This document shows, piece by piece, positions 51,801-58,734 of a stretch of DNA of 64,000 nt (within the stretch, counting starts at the first letter, position 1; the number at the start of each line of letters is the position of its first letter). The notes below the pieces were generated by a model that worked only from the letters and a program-made list of their open reading frames with translations, ran no database searches and was not told the origin of the DNA. Position numbers and translations under genes: made by a program. Source of the DNA: CAVPDE01 sp963702565 (lineage in GTDB: Bacteria; Desulfobacterota; DSM-4660; Desulfatiglandales; HGW-15); assembly GCA_963702565.1 (NCBI GenBank), contig CAVPDE010000010.1:682001-746000 (forward strand), in the 5' to 3' direction.

Positions 51801-52916
51801 AGCGGCTTGATGGTCGAGTATGAGAGAAATGCTGCCGGCAGGATCGTTTCAACCAAAGCCAACGGCGCACCCATCACTCGGTCTTCAACCTACTATCCCT
51901 TTGGTCCCCTGAGAAGTCTTAATTACGGCGAGAGCGCTCTGCCCCTCAGCAGGACCTATGATCAGCGCTATCTTCTTAACGAGATGACAGCGGCGGAGGT
52001 TTTCACCTCTCACTATGACCGCTACCCAAACGGGGATGTGAAAGGCATCCGGGGGTTGAGAGAGCCTGTATTGCCGAGCGCATCCAGCCGGTATGAGTAT
52101 CTGGGCAACAGGCTTGTGGGTATAACAGGCAGCCACCAGGCCACATATACCTATGATCTGAATGGCAACGTCGCTTCAGACGGCACTCTGAGCTTCGATT
52201 ATGACGAAGAGAACCGGCTCACCGAGGTCCATGAAACTGGGGCAGCGATCGCAAGATACGACTACGATGGTCAGGGGAGGAGAGTGAAAAAAGTTGCCGG
52301 GGCCAGGACTCTCTATTATCATTATGACATGTCAGGCAACCTGATCGGGGAAAGCGGGCCTGCGGGCACAGCCTTGAGGGACTACATCTACCAGGAGGGG
52401 GAACGGGTTGCGATGCAGATCTACGACTCCCAGCCCGGCACTTATTTCTTCCTTAACGATCACCTGGGGACACCGAGGAAAGTCATTGATCCCGGCGGTA
52501 ACACTGTATGGGAAGGAGCCTATCTCCCCTTCGGTGAAGTGCAGACACCTGTCGAAGAGGTCACCAATCCCTTCCGCTTCCCCGGGCAGTACTTTGATGA
52601 AGAGACAGGTCTTCACTACAACTACCACCGGTACTATGATCCCAAGACAGGACGATATCTGACCCCGGACCCGATAGGACTTCCGGGAGCAACCTCTAAT
52701 CTGCTATACCAATATGTGATGTGTCAATTCCTAGTCTATTGCAAGGGAGATTCATCTTTATCTCTACCGGGCAGGAAACCCAACTATAAGATTGACTTGA
52801 GGAGGGGTCTATTGTTGCAGCGCTGGAATAGGGGGAGTGAGTGTCAGAATCTACAGAGTACCGACTCTCAGCGGTGGATTCAGCGGGAACGGGTTTCTTC
52901 TTCTTGTAAGCGATAG
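48819..52916 (+). CDS. Large secreted RHS/YD-repeat protein with a disrupted C-terminal tip
   Basis: 1365 residues. Signal peptide (WFVPLFVLVLLLLGESLALA), a beta-rich N-terminal domain (about 40-180), DUF6531-like entry (NPINAGIGNKFEQATDLSF), about 25 YD repeats such as YDSAGRVGRIQDPNGR and YDYDGQGRRVKKV, and the RHS core motif EETGLHYNYHRYYDPKTGRYLTPDPIGLPG (given here as its parts ETGLHYNYHRYYDP and RYLTPDPIGL). In intact proteins a toxin tip follows. Here, after LLYQYVM, the frame becomes non-family; a typical HLYLYRAGNP continuation appears in another frame. ATG at 48819 has GGGAG 8 bases upstream; 48801 is the alternative. Confidence 0.85.
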   Translation: MRRTETYRISGSHREGWVGGRKWFVPLFVLVLLLLGESLALAAASGSVYAKPVTDSLGKISTVTVTAILHSDDTLAWDYTFAQGSWAKLDCYVDGKKRESLLDFVVWYGPSPYDTRNKLFSFDWNPASLQPGVHEVAFRMADWYGGYNWVEGNIIAEDSLLVQVDPDGNRFSRADEESNQGNACEHRDNMLGNPINAGIGNKFEQATDLSFLSAGIPLEFTRAYNSRSTLMGALGHGWTHNYFTRLIRVDALHLRIRRGDGGQSTFFKNPDNKYRELSSRPTFVEEQKSGLEIVGYVWDRLNGTKYHFNKEGTLNRIVRDTNETTLSYDTMGRLSLVTDKTSGRKMGFNYAGGLLRAIIDPGVPLPPAGLRIKGDGTLPRGVFVLYDQDVNGNLVSVTYQDGSGFAYSYADPQDIHNLTEKRDKMGHFKAGWGYDEYDRATVSQAGDGRNVTVAYTGHNTVQVTDAYGRARTLLFETLKGQRMLKEAQGTSECPSCGREVVRKSYTLDSRLEQIEYANGRVDRFENIDSRGNAQTLIKAFGSREQKTIQRTYHPFLNTSLRETAPSVLGAGHKVTLWDFDNDGNSIPNERPSSLLGRRIDQGFTKDTEGNIVPYEYITTYSYNEKGQIASIDGPRPGDQDKITFTYYPNGDLRTMTRPLVGTTTFSRYDSAGRVGRIQDPNGRLTNFTYDARGRISSRTIVTASGPVAYSYLYNRAGDLRRIVNPEGTFTNFTYEGLYGRLVSITDPMAHVMRFHYDGEGNRDEVELLDPSTPSPAFLMRYDFQHPILPGKLWKAINPDSSYAEYDYDEAGRLVSMQDPNGRATFYDYDVLNRLASLTRPGNILTAYDYDSDDNLVQVTDPGSKTTAYTYDDLGRVLAVASPDTGTTTYTYDQAGNLASRTDAKGVRTTYEYDVLNRLAAIRYPRPSQDLLLAYDQGVNGKGRLTSVQDSSGTTTYQYDELGRLVIETRTMDTVSFLISYTYDMNGEIRSITYPSGLMVEYERNAAGRIVSTKANGAPITRSSTYYPFGPLRSLNYGESALPLSRTYDQRYLLNEMTAAEVFTSHYDRYPNGDVKGIRGLREPVLPSASSRYEYLGNRLVGITGSHQATYTYDLNGNVASDGTLSFDYDEENRLTEVHETGAAIARYDYDGQGRRVKKVAGARTLYYHYDMSGNLIGESGPAGTALRDYIYQEGERVAMQIYDSQPGTYFFLNDHLGTPRKVIDPGGNTVWEGAYLPFGEVQTPVEEVTNPFRFPGQYFDEETGLHYNYHRYYDPKTGRYLTPDPIGLPGATSNLLYQYVMCQFLVYCKGDSSLSLPGRKPNYKIDLRRGLLLQRWNRGSECQNLQSTDSQRWIQRERVSSSCKR

Positions 52917-53728
52917 AGCGAGAGTGGAGAATATACGCATGTGCATTGGAGGTTGCGTTCGAGCATACTGGAATAATGATGGATTCGCAGACAAACTCTA
53001 TGGGGCTTCGTCTTCGGAACCGGAGGAACCTCACAGTCGACTGGTCGATTGAGGCAGAACGGTATTTTCCCAGTGAGTTGCAATCCGCAGTGAATGTCGA
53101 TCTGGACACTTTTATCATTGCTTTCTCGTCAGAGATTGCCATGTACGGATGAGCTTGCAAACGCTTATCGGCCAGCTACTGGTGAAGAGGATCCTAGCGT
53201 TGGCTGATTCATTCACAGGGATACATGTTCGGTCATCAGGGCATATTACAGTAAGAAGGAGGGGATTCCTATTTTTGTGGAGAAATCCGAATGAGATGAT
53301 CTGTATCAGCCTTTGAGGTACTTCGCTTACTTTTTTATTGCCATCGCTTTGCTCGGTTTTGTGACCCTTGTATTTGGCCTCTCTGATGTCAAATACTTGT
53401 CGTTGTTTGGGCCTTCGTCGCGTCAGTGAATCCATTTTCCACCTCGGGCTCGGATTTGGTGTTCTCTAATAGAATAAAGATGGGGATTTAGGATGTTCAA
53501 GGGAATATCTCTACCTTCTATACGTCGGATTTCCCATAGGCACTTACATAGCACACGAGACCCTAAAATACATAAAGGAGAACCGGATAGAGGAATTACT
53601 GAATAAATAGTTTCAGTTTCTGTGCCCAATGCTGCAGGCATTCCTTTCCTGGGATTTGGCCTGCTACTCATTTTGTATAAGGTCTTTGGAAAAGCGAAAA
53701 CAGACCGCAAGAACAAATAGGGCACTCC
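52722..53728 (+). pseudogene. Decayed RHS tip and neighbouring remnants
   Basis: No intact gene. In different frames lie fragments that read like protein: EIHLYLYRAGNPTIRLT then a TGA then a segment ending RIYRVPTLSGGFSGNGF (52770-52905), VDWSIEAERYFPSELQSAV (about 53035-53100), a hydrophobic LRYFAYFFIAIALLGFVTL (53310-53370), LYLLYVGFPIGTYIAHETLK (53500-53565) and GIPFLGFGLLLILYKVFGK (53630-53695). Several hydrophobic pieces suggest one or two lost membrane proteins, possibly immunity genes. Stops and frame changes separate all of them. Confidence 0.5.
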
Positions 53729-54008
53729 CCTTCCGGAACAGGCACGCAGCCGAAGAAGTCATGGGGTCTACGCGCCACTGACCTGTTCTTCATGCCTAGA
53801 GCGGGGAGCCCTACCCCAGGACCTCGTTTTCCATCATCGCCATACTGGAGCCGAGAAGGATCAGGAACACTTTCCCCGTGGACCAGTACTCGTCCCACGC
53901 CTTCTGAAACAAGCCTGCGATGGCCGGATTGGACCACATCAGGTAGGGGAATTCATCGATAATCAAAACAAAGCGTTCCCCCCTCAACCAGTGTCCGGGA
54001 TCCAGTAT
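53729..54008 (-). pseudogene. Fragment of an AAA-type ATPase gene (Walker B region)
   Basis: GHWLRGERFVLIIDEFPYLM followed by WSNPAIAGLFQKAWDEYW and FLILLGSSMAMMENEVLG matches the Walker B/sensor part of archaeal-type ATP_bind ATPases (the DUF234-containing group). The Walker A half is missing, a TAG follows EVLG, and the next conserved piece (QWRVDPMT) occurs after further stops. So this is a truncated, inactive remnant. Confidence 0.75.
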
Positions 54009-54389
54009 CCTTCTCTCTTCTCTGCGACTCTTTGAGAGATAATAGCACTGACCTTTCCTATTCTTGTCTCCTGCCTTCTGTATACTGTATTCTGCCATAT
54101 GCTTTCAGCTCTATTGCTGTGAGCTATTCGCTATCACCTATCAACTAAGCACTTTACTGAACACATCTGACCAGGAAATTAAACACTTGCTCGCTTTTTG
54201 CGGACCCTTAATAATTGTCTGTGGATCCATGAAGATCAGTTTCCGTTCTAAATCAAAGAGATATGGCTTCGTCTGCATTGGGCCCTTAGCCGGCCTGGAA
54301 CATTATGAATTTTGCCCGTTTCTTGCATATAATAGAAATGACCGGGCATAAACTGACATCCTTGATAGAGACTCAATAGGGAGCTGAAC

Positions 54390-55928
54390 ATGCTTTTTCT
54401 GCTAAAGATAACTTCTTTTGTTCCTGTGGCGGTCTGTGTCGCATGTGCTTTCCTGGTATTGTTGCCCCAAGCAGTCCTCGGGCAGGACCATTTCCCAGTC
54501 TTGGCTTATAAGGCAGACAATCCGCCGCCCACCCCTTCGCTCGAACAACTCCCCCTTATGAATAAGATCACCCACCACGGCATCACCTGGACGTTTTCCG
54601 CCCCTGTCCGGGTAGGGCGCTTCGTGAACGGAGACTATTATGTCGTGGGGGAGGCCACAGTCATCGACATCCAACCTCTTCCTACTCCGTCCAATGGCCG
54701 GCATGGCTCCATGATGAATATCAAGCCCAACATTCAACGCAGTGGATTTGACAGCCGCATTGAATCGGGTCGCTATGACGCGAACCTCCGCCTCTATCCT
54801 CCCATCAAGTTAACACCCGGGAACAAACTCATTTCATCGCGAAGCGTCGAAGGCTCGTACCTGCCCTGCGTGATGCGGCCTTATGATACATCCGTCAGTC
54901 CCGTGGCTTCGATTTCCATCCTCGCAAGCGTAGATGCTCCGCAACCCCCGGATGCTTTTCGCCCCTCTTATGCGCAGGGGTCCACCAAAATCTATTTCTC
55001 TCGCCACCTGAGACGCCACCTTCTTCCAAAGCTCCCGCCGGTGAAGAATGTTCCTCCACTTTCCGAATTCGAGGGATACCTGAAGCGGCCATGGGTGGAT
55101 TCTGTTTTTTTCAGTTTTGATGTCCCCTCAGAATACATGGCAAGTTATGGACGAGAGAACGCCTACCTCATGTCCTTTTGCGGTCTTCTGCTCAGCCTGG
55201 ATTTTCCCGAGGAACAAAAAGAACCTCTTCTGGTCTATCTCACTCAGTACGGAATCGATTTATTCGGCCTCGTCGAGAGCGGTCATCCCGGCTGGCAAGC
55301 CCATGGCGGGCACGGAAGCGGCAGAAAATTCCCGATTGTTTTCAGCGGGGTGATGTTGAATGACGAACCCATGAAATCGGTTCAAGCCGATTTCGGTGAA
55401 GATATGCAGACCATTTGGGTCAGCGAGACCCTGCCGGAAGGAATGTACACCAAGTCCTGGCACACTAAACCGGAAACGGTTGTCTATGCCGGCCACGTCG
55501 GAATCAACGGTGAGTCGGTAAAACCGGGCTGGGGACCCTATGAACATCTTGCCCCCTCTGCCTGGAAAAGCACCCTCGGGGAGTCCTATCGCCGGTGTTG
55601 CACCAGTGTAAGCTGGGTCGGAGAGGCCCTTGCCGCACGCCTCATTCCAGGGATGAAAGAAGTCTGGAACCATCCACAGTTTTTTGCCTATGCGGATCGA
55701 TGGATGTTTTCGCCGGAGGAGCCTCAGGATCTAGAGGCTATACGCATTGCCACGGGTATGACCATCGATTCCGATTTTTTCCAGGGACAGTCATGGAAAA
55801 TCCTTAGCGGGGGAGGGTACTATCGGCCTCATCGCACTTTTGTCGATGAAATGTGGACGGCTTATCGAAGCACCACTGCGGACCCGACTCCACCATCGCC
55901 TCCTACAAACCTAAGGCTATCGCCGTGA
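54390..55928 (+). CDS. Large exported protein of unknown function, possibly truncated at a fibronectin-type linker
   Basis: 512 residues with a signal peptide (VPVAVCVACAFLVLLPQAVLG). After a Pro-rich linker comes HGITWTFSAPVRVGRFVNGDYYVVGEAT (cited in parts: HGITWTF, FVNGDYYVVGEATV), a pattern I associate only with uncharacterised secreted proteins. Central charged/aromatic regions (FFSFDVPSEYMASYGRENAY, QYGIDLFGLVESGHPGWQAH) might be part of a helical carbohydrate-active fold. The end (TPPSPPTNLRLSP) looks like the first strand of a fibronectin type III domain that then stops, so the original gene was probably longer. Confidence 0.75.
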   Translation: MLFLLKITSFVPVAVCVACAFLVLLPQAVLGQDHFPVLAYKADNPPPTPSLEQLPLMNKITHHGITWTFSAPVRVGRFVNGDYYVVGEATVIDIQPLPTPSNGRHGSMMNIKPNIQRSGFDSRIESGRYDANLRLYPPIKLTPGNKLISSRSVEGSYLPCVMRPYDTSVSPVASISILASVDAPQPPDAFRPSYAQGSTKIYFSRHLRRHLLPKLPPVKNVPPLSEFEGYLKRPWVDSVFFSFDVPSEYMASYGRENAYLMSFCGLLLSLDFPEEQKEPLLVYLTQYGIDLFGLVESGHPGWQAHGGHGSGRKFPIVFSGVMLNDEPMKSVQADFGEDMQTIWVSETLPEGMYTKSWHTKPETVVYAGHVGINGESVKPGWGPYEHLAPSAWKSTLGESYRRCCTSVSWVGEALAARLIPGMKEVWNHPQFFAYADRWMFSPEEPQDLEAIRIATGMTIDSDFFQGQSWKILSGGGYYRPHRTFVDEMWTAYRSTTADPTPPSPPTNLRLSP

Positions 55929-56250
55929 AGGAGCAACCGGAGTCTTTCAGCCCCAAGTCCTTCGTGTTTTCCCCCTTTCGCCTGCCCCGTTGAATTGCTG
56001 CGGGAGCAGCACCATTCAACTGGGGTGTCTTCGTGATGGCATTAGGTTTTTGCTCTCCAGTCTCCGAGGTCTTGCTCCTTGCTCCGAGCTCTATGCTTCT
56101 TGGAACTCAACCAACCCAATGAACTCAACAAGCTTAACTGACTCTGTGGACTCAATGGACCCCAAGGATATTTACATCTTAAGTTATTGGTCGACACTCC
56201 CCCTTCCTGCCATTAGAATACAAATGAATATATTTGCATCGAGGTGATGT
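55929..56250. repeat. Interrupted CGTG repeat plus ACTCAA-word tract before the first toxin-antitoxin pair
   Basis: CCTTCGTGTTTTCCCCCTTTCG (55960-55980, as TTCGTGTTTTCCCCCTTTCG) is interrupted by a 45-base cassette 55981-56025 (CCTGCCCCGTTGAAT, inner GCTGC-GGGA-GCAGC hairpin, ATTCAACTGGGG), then TGTCTTCGTGATGG. From 56103 to 56164 degenerate 9-11-base words around ACTCAATGGAC repeat. No gene. Confidence 0.7.
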
Positions 56251-56493
56251 ATGGCAAAAACAGTGACCTTGAGACTGGAGGAGGAGGTCTACAAGGTATT
56301 TGCGGAAGCCGCCAAGGCGGAAAATCGGCCGCTCTCCAATCTGATCCAAACAGCGGCGCTCAGCCGCATCCGCGAGCAGCAGTTTGTCGACGATGCCGAG
56401 ATGTCTGAAATCATGGCCAACGAGATTCTGCTGAAACGTCTGAAAAAAGGCGCCCGCGATGCCGCGATGGGGAAAGGGCGGTTTGTTGACTGA
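56251..56493 (+). CDS. Ribbon-helix-helix antitoxin
   Basis: 80 residues. The N-terminus KTVTLRLEEEVYKVFAEAA and following NRPLSNLIQTAAL have the beta-strand/two-helix pattern of CopG-type antitoxins; the C-terminal half (EIMANEILLKRLKKGARDA) is the toxin-binding arm. GAGGTG precedes the ATG. Overlaps the toxin gene by a few bases, as is normal for such pairs, and likely represses its own promoter. Confidence 0.85.
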   Translation: MAKTVTLRLEEEVYKVFAEAAKAENRPLSNLIQTAALSRIREQQFVDDAEMSEIMANEILLKRLKKGARDAAMGKGRFVD

Positions 56494-56764
56494 CTGCCGG
56501 GTATTCGAAACTGACCAATTCCAGAAAGACCTCCAGCAAATTGCACGGTCGGGCCTCCCTAAACTGGTGAACAACCTTCACGAGTACGTTTATCCTCAAC
56601 TGCGTTCTAACCCCCCCTGGGGAACGAACATCAAGCGCTTAAAGGGTGGGTATTCCGATACATCGCGATACCGGATTGGGGCGTCGCGTTTTTTCTATAA
56701 GATTGACGAAAAACGTCGAATTGTTTATATGCTCACCGCCTCCCATCGCAGCAGCGCCTACTAG
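56486..56764 (+). CDS. RelE/ParE-superfamily toxin (probable mRNA interferase)
   Basis: 92 residues from the TTG at 56486 (another TTG at 56483), following GGGGAAAGGG. Core pattern: ETDQFQKDLQQIA, GTNIKRLKGGYSDTSRYRIG, RFFYKIDEKRRIVYML, typical of RelE-type toxins with central Lys/Arg residues and a Tyr-rich strand. Overlaps the antitoxin gene by 8 bases. Expected to cleave mRNA on the ribosome when the antitoxin is degraded; a ParE-type gyrase inhibitor cannot be excluded. Confidence 0.82.
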   Translation: MTDCRVFETDQFQKDLQQIARSGLPKLVNNLHEYVYPQLRSNPPWGTNIKRLKGGYSDTSRYRIGASRFFYKIDEKRRIVYMLTASHRSSAY

Positions 56765-57036
56765 ACCGCAAACAGTTCTCACTCATTCGGCATCCGCCTT
56801 GCATGATTCACCAAAAAGACCTTCCAACCAATCGATCCTGCCTGCCCCGGGGAATTGCGCAAGCACTATTTCACTAGGGTCAATCCTGCCTGATAACTTC
56901 CCCCGCTTCCTCCGTGCATCGGCCGTGAGGCTATCTAATAACCTGCAATACCTACCAACGTCCCCTTGGCCTTTCACATTTTCCCCATAGACAATTGCCA
57001 TTTGGTGTGTTAGATTGGCAACAAAGGAGTTACCTT
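56765..57036. other. 272-base gap between the two first toxin-antitoxin pairs
   Basis: No gene recognised. CCTGCCCCGGGGAATTGC to ATTTCACTAGGG (56840-56880) resembles the CCTGCCCC cassettes but is not in a CGTG repeat. AAAGGAG at its end is the Shine-Dalgarno of the next antitoxin. Confidence 0.5.
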
Positions 57037-57294
57037 ATGGAGACGACACTGGACAGGTTCGGAAGGATCATTATTCCTAAGGAGGTGCGGGACGATATGG
57101 GCCTGGAGGCAGGAGCTGTCCTCCAAATTGAGAGGAAGGGAGAAAAAATCGTCCTTCAGCCCTTGCAGGGTGAACCCAAGATCTCGGAGAAAAAGGGGAT
57201 CCTGGTCTTCACCGGCACTGCGGTGGGCGATGTCGGAGCTGCTCTGCACGAACATCGAAAGCGCCGTCTGAAAAAGATGGCGCGGGGGCTCTAG
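57037..57294 (+). CDS. vapB: AbrB/SpoVT-type antitoxin of a VapBC-like pair
   Basis: 85 residues. The N-terminal swapped-hairpin domain TLDRFGRIIIPKEVRDDMGL and GAVLQIERKGEKIVLQP is a clear AbrB/MazE/VapB DNA-binding fold; the C-terminal arm (DVGAALHEHRKRRLKKMARG) should bind the toxin. Start at 57037 behind AAAGGAG. The PIN-domain gene begins one base after the stop. Confidence 0.9.
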   Translation: METTLDRFGRIIIPKEVRDDMGLEAGAVLQIERKGEKIVLQPLQGEPKISEKKGILVFTGTAVGDVGAALHEHRKRRLKKMARGL

Positions 57295-57295
57295 C

Positions 57296-57730
57296 ATGAA
57301 AACCGTTTTCGACACCTCCGTCATTGTCTCAGGAATCGTTGAATCCCACCCCATGCACACAAAGTGCCTTCCGTGGCTGCAGCGAGCCAAGGCCGGTCAG
57401 GTTGAGTGTATCGTTGTGTCGCATACCCTCGCGGAAACCTATGCGGTCCTGACCACACTTCCCGTAAAGCCGCGGATTTCCCCGCTGGTCGCACAGAGGC
57501 TCATCGATAACAACCTGCAGGCGAACGCCATGATTGTTGCCCTCACCGTCGCAGACTACTGGAACACCATTCATAGAATGGCCGAAATGGGACTCTCGGG
57601 CGGCACGGTGTATGACGCCCTCATCGCCACTGTTGCACGAAGGCTGTCTGTGGATAGACTGTTGACATTGAACGCCGATGATTTTCGCCGCGTTTGGCCG
57701 GAGGGCAAACAGGTAATTACTACGCCTTGA
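57296..57730 (+). CDS. vapC: PIN-domain ribonuclease toxin, VapC family
   Basis: 144 residues. PIN acidic residues are in place: Asp6 (VFDTSVI), Glu47 (LAETYAVL), Asp107 (GGTVYDALI) and Asp127/128 (LNADDF). They coordinate Mg for RNA cleavage; VapC enzymes often cut initiator tRNA or rRNA. One base separates it from its antitoxin gene, so the two are co-transcribed. Length and motifs look complete. Confidence 0.92.
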   Translation: MKTVFDTSVIVSGIVESHPMHTKCLPWLQRAKAGQVECIVVSHTLAETYAVLTTLPVKPRISPLVAQRLIDNNLQANAMIVALTVADYWNTIHRMAEMGLSGGTVYDALIATVARRLSVDRLLTLNADDFRRVWPEGKQVITTP

Positions 57731-57745
57731 TTTATTCATCTATCT

Positions 57746-57836
57746 AGAACCCAATTGACTCTGCGGACTCAACGGACCCAATGGGCTCAAACGACTCAAT
57801 GACTCTATGGACTCCACGAACCCAAGAGACCTAGAA
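57746..57836. repeat. Tract of degenerate ACTCAAYGGAC words
   Basis: Repeated words GACTCTGCGGACTCAACGG, ACCCAATGGGCTCAAACG and ACTCAATGACTCTATGG fill about 90 bases with an approximate 9-10-base period. Similar tracts are at 56103-56164 and 58990-59040. Unlike a CRISPR array there are no constant-length spacers. Confidence 0.6.
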
Positions 57837-57854
57837 CCAAGAACCCCTCCCCTT

Positions 57855-57924
57855 CTTCTTTCGCCTGCCCCGTTGGCTTGCTGCGGGAGCAGCACCATTC
57901 AACTGGGGTGTTTTCGTGATGCTA
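57855..57924. repeat. Interrupted CGTG repeat (cassette 57864-57908)
   Basis: CTTCTTTCG, then a 45-base cassette CCTGCCCCGTTGGCTTGC to TTCAACTGGGG, then TGTTTTCGTGATGC. Cassette nearly identical to those at 55981 and 58815. Confidence 0.7.
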
Positions 57925-58033
57925 TTGGGTTTTCCTTTCTTCCCTCAAAGCTTCCTAGCCTTACAGCTTCCTCGCTTCCTTGCCATTTTGGTATCTGCTA
58001 TCAGCGATGAGCTTTGTTGCTATGAGCTATATC

Positions 58034-58098
58034 TGGTGGAGGGGCCAGGGCTCGAACCTGGATCTCACGAGTCGCTTTCCCAGTTAAGCTACCCCCCC
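58034..58098 (-). pseudogene. Truncated tRNA-like sequence lacking the anticodon arm
   Basis: On the minus strand GGGGGGGTA (acceptor), D-arm GCTT-AACTGGGA-AAGC, then only 12 bases GACTCGTGAGAT, then T-arm CCAGG-TTCGAGC-CCTGG, acceptor CCCCTCC and encoded ACCA. Acceptor, D and T arms pair properly, but a normal tRNA needs about 22 bases where 12 remain, so the anticodon arm is deleted (65 versus about 76 bases). Probably a dead tRNA; no anticodon can be assigned. Confidence 0.7.
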
Positions 58099-58234
58099 AT
58101 TTTTCTTATTCGCCTTCGCCCGTCATCCCCCCACATGTTGCGGGTCTATTGTCGATCGAAACGTCGCTGTTCTCAGCGGCTCTGTGGCCCTAAGGATGTC
58201 CCTATCTCCTACTCGTGCATTTAACGACAAAATC

Positions 58235-58263
58235 TTGACTGCACCTGCAGGCTTGCCTATAAT
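58235..58263 (+). promoter_or_regulatory. Consensus sigma70 promoter for the HicBA pair
   Basis: TTGACT (58235-58240), 17-base spacer, TATAAT (58258-58263); predicted start near 58270 and AAGGAGG before the ATG at 58294. The spacer holds CACCTGCAGG, a possible operator half. Confidence 0.8.
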
Positions 58264-58293
58264 GCAAAGGGCAATTTAGAAGGAGGTTTTTTT

Positions 58294-58509
58294 ATGAAAC
58301 TGACTGCCATTATTGAACGTGAGGGGACCGGATTTGTCTCGTTGTGTCCCGAACTTGATATCGCCAGTCAAGGCGACTCGGTGGAACAGGCGCGCGACAA
58401 TTTGCGTGAGGCATTGGAACTCTTTTTTGAGACAGCTTCTTCCCAGGAGATTGAGCTGCGGTTGCGCGGTGAGGTTTTCGTAACACAGGTTGAGGTGGCT
58501 GTTGGCTAG
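58294..58509 (+). CDS. hicB: HicB-family antitoxin
   Basis: 71 residues. MKLTAIIEREGTGFVSLCPE then DIASQGDSVEQARDNLREALELFFE is the partial RNase-H fold of HicB antitoxins; the DNA-binding C-terminal extension of longer HicBs is absent. Strong AAGGAGG and a consensus promoter lie upstream. Antitoxin precedes toxin here, the reverse of the classic hicAB order but known from many short HicB pairs. Overlaps hicA by eight bases. Confidence 0.9.
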   Translation: MKLTAIIEREGTGFVSLCPELDIASQGDSVEQARDNLREALELFFETASSQEIELRLRGEVFVTQVEVAVG

Positions 58510-58720
58510 GCTCAGAATCCTTGCCGGCAAAGAAGTATGCTCAATTCTGGCAACTCATGGCTTCGAGGAAGTGCGTCGCCGCGGAAGCCACATCGTCATG
58601 CAGAAGAAATCGCCGCTAGGCACCATCACCGTCCCAGTTCCCAACCACGATGCAATTCGGATTGGCACCCTGCAGTCTATTATCAGACAATCCAGGCTCA
58701 ATCGAGCTGAATTCGAGTAG
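58502..58720 (+). CDS. hicA: HicA-family mRNA interferase toxin
   Basis: 72 residues from the TTG at 58502 (a TTG at 58490 is also in frame). ILAGKEVCSILATHGFEEVRRRGSH and IVMQKKS, then TITVPVPNHDAIRIGTLQSII give the double-stranded-RNA-binding-like HicA fold with the catalytic His in GSH. Degrades mRNA when free of HicB. Appears intact. Confidence 0.9.
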   Translation: MARLRILAGKEVCSILATHGFEEVRRRGSHIVMQKKSPLGTITVPVPNHDAIRIGTLQSIIRQSRLNRAEFE

Positions 58721-58734
58721 TCCTGTCTCAGTAC

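Noticed and set aside
52837..53052. Independent small gene after the RHS protein
   Set aside because: Its frame continues the typical RHS tip sequence from upstream of its Met and lacks its own Shine-Dalgarno, so it is treated as part of the decayed tip.
54064..54351. 95-codon open frame upstream of the 512-residue exported protein
   Set aside because: Begins in repeat-like sequence (TCCTGCCTTCTGTATACTG words), has no Shine-Dalgarno and no family resemblance.
57746..57836. Possible CRISPR array
   Set aside because: Words are 9-11 bases, degenerate, and without constant spacers; no cas gene in the window.
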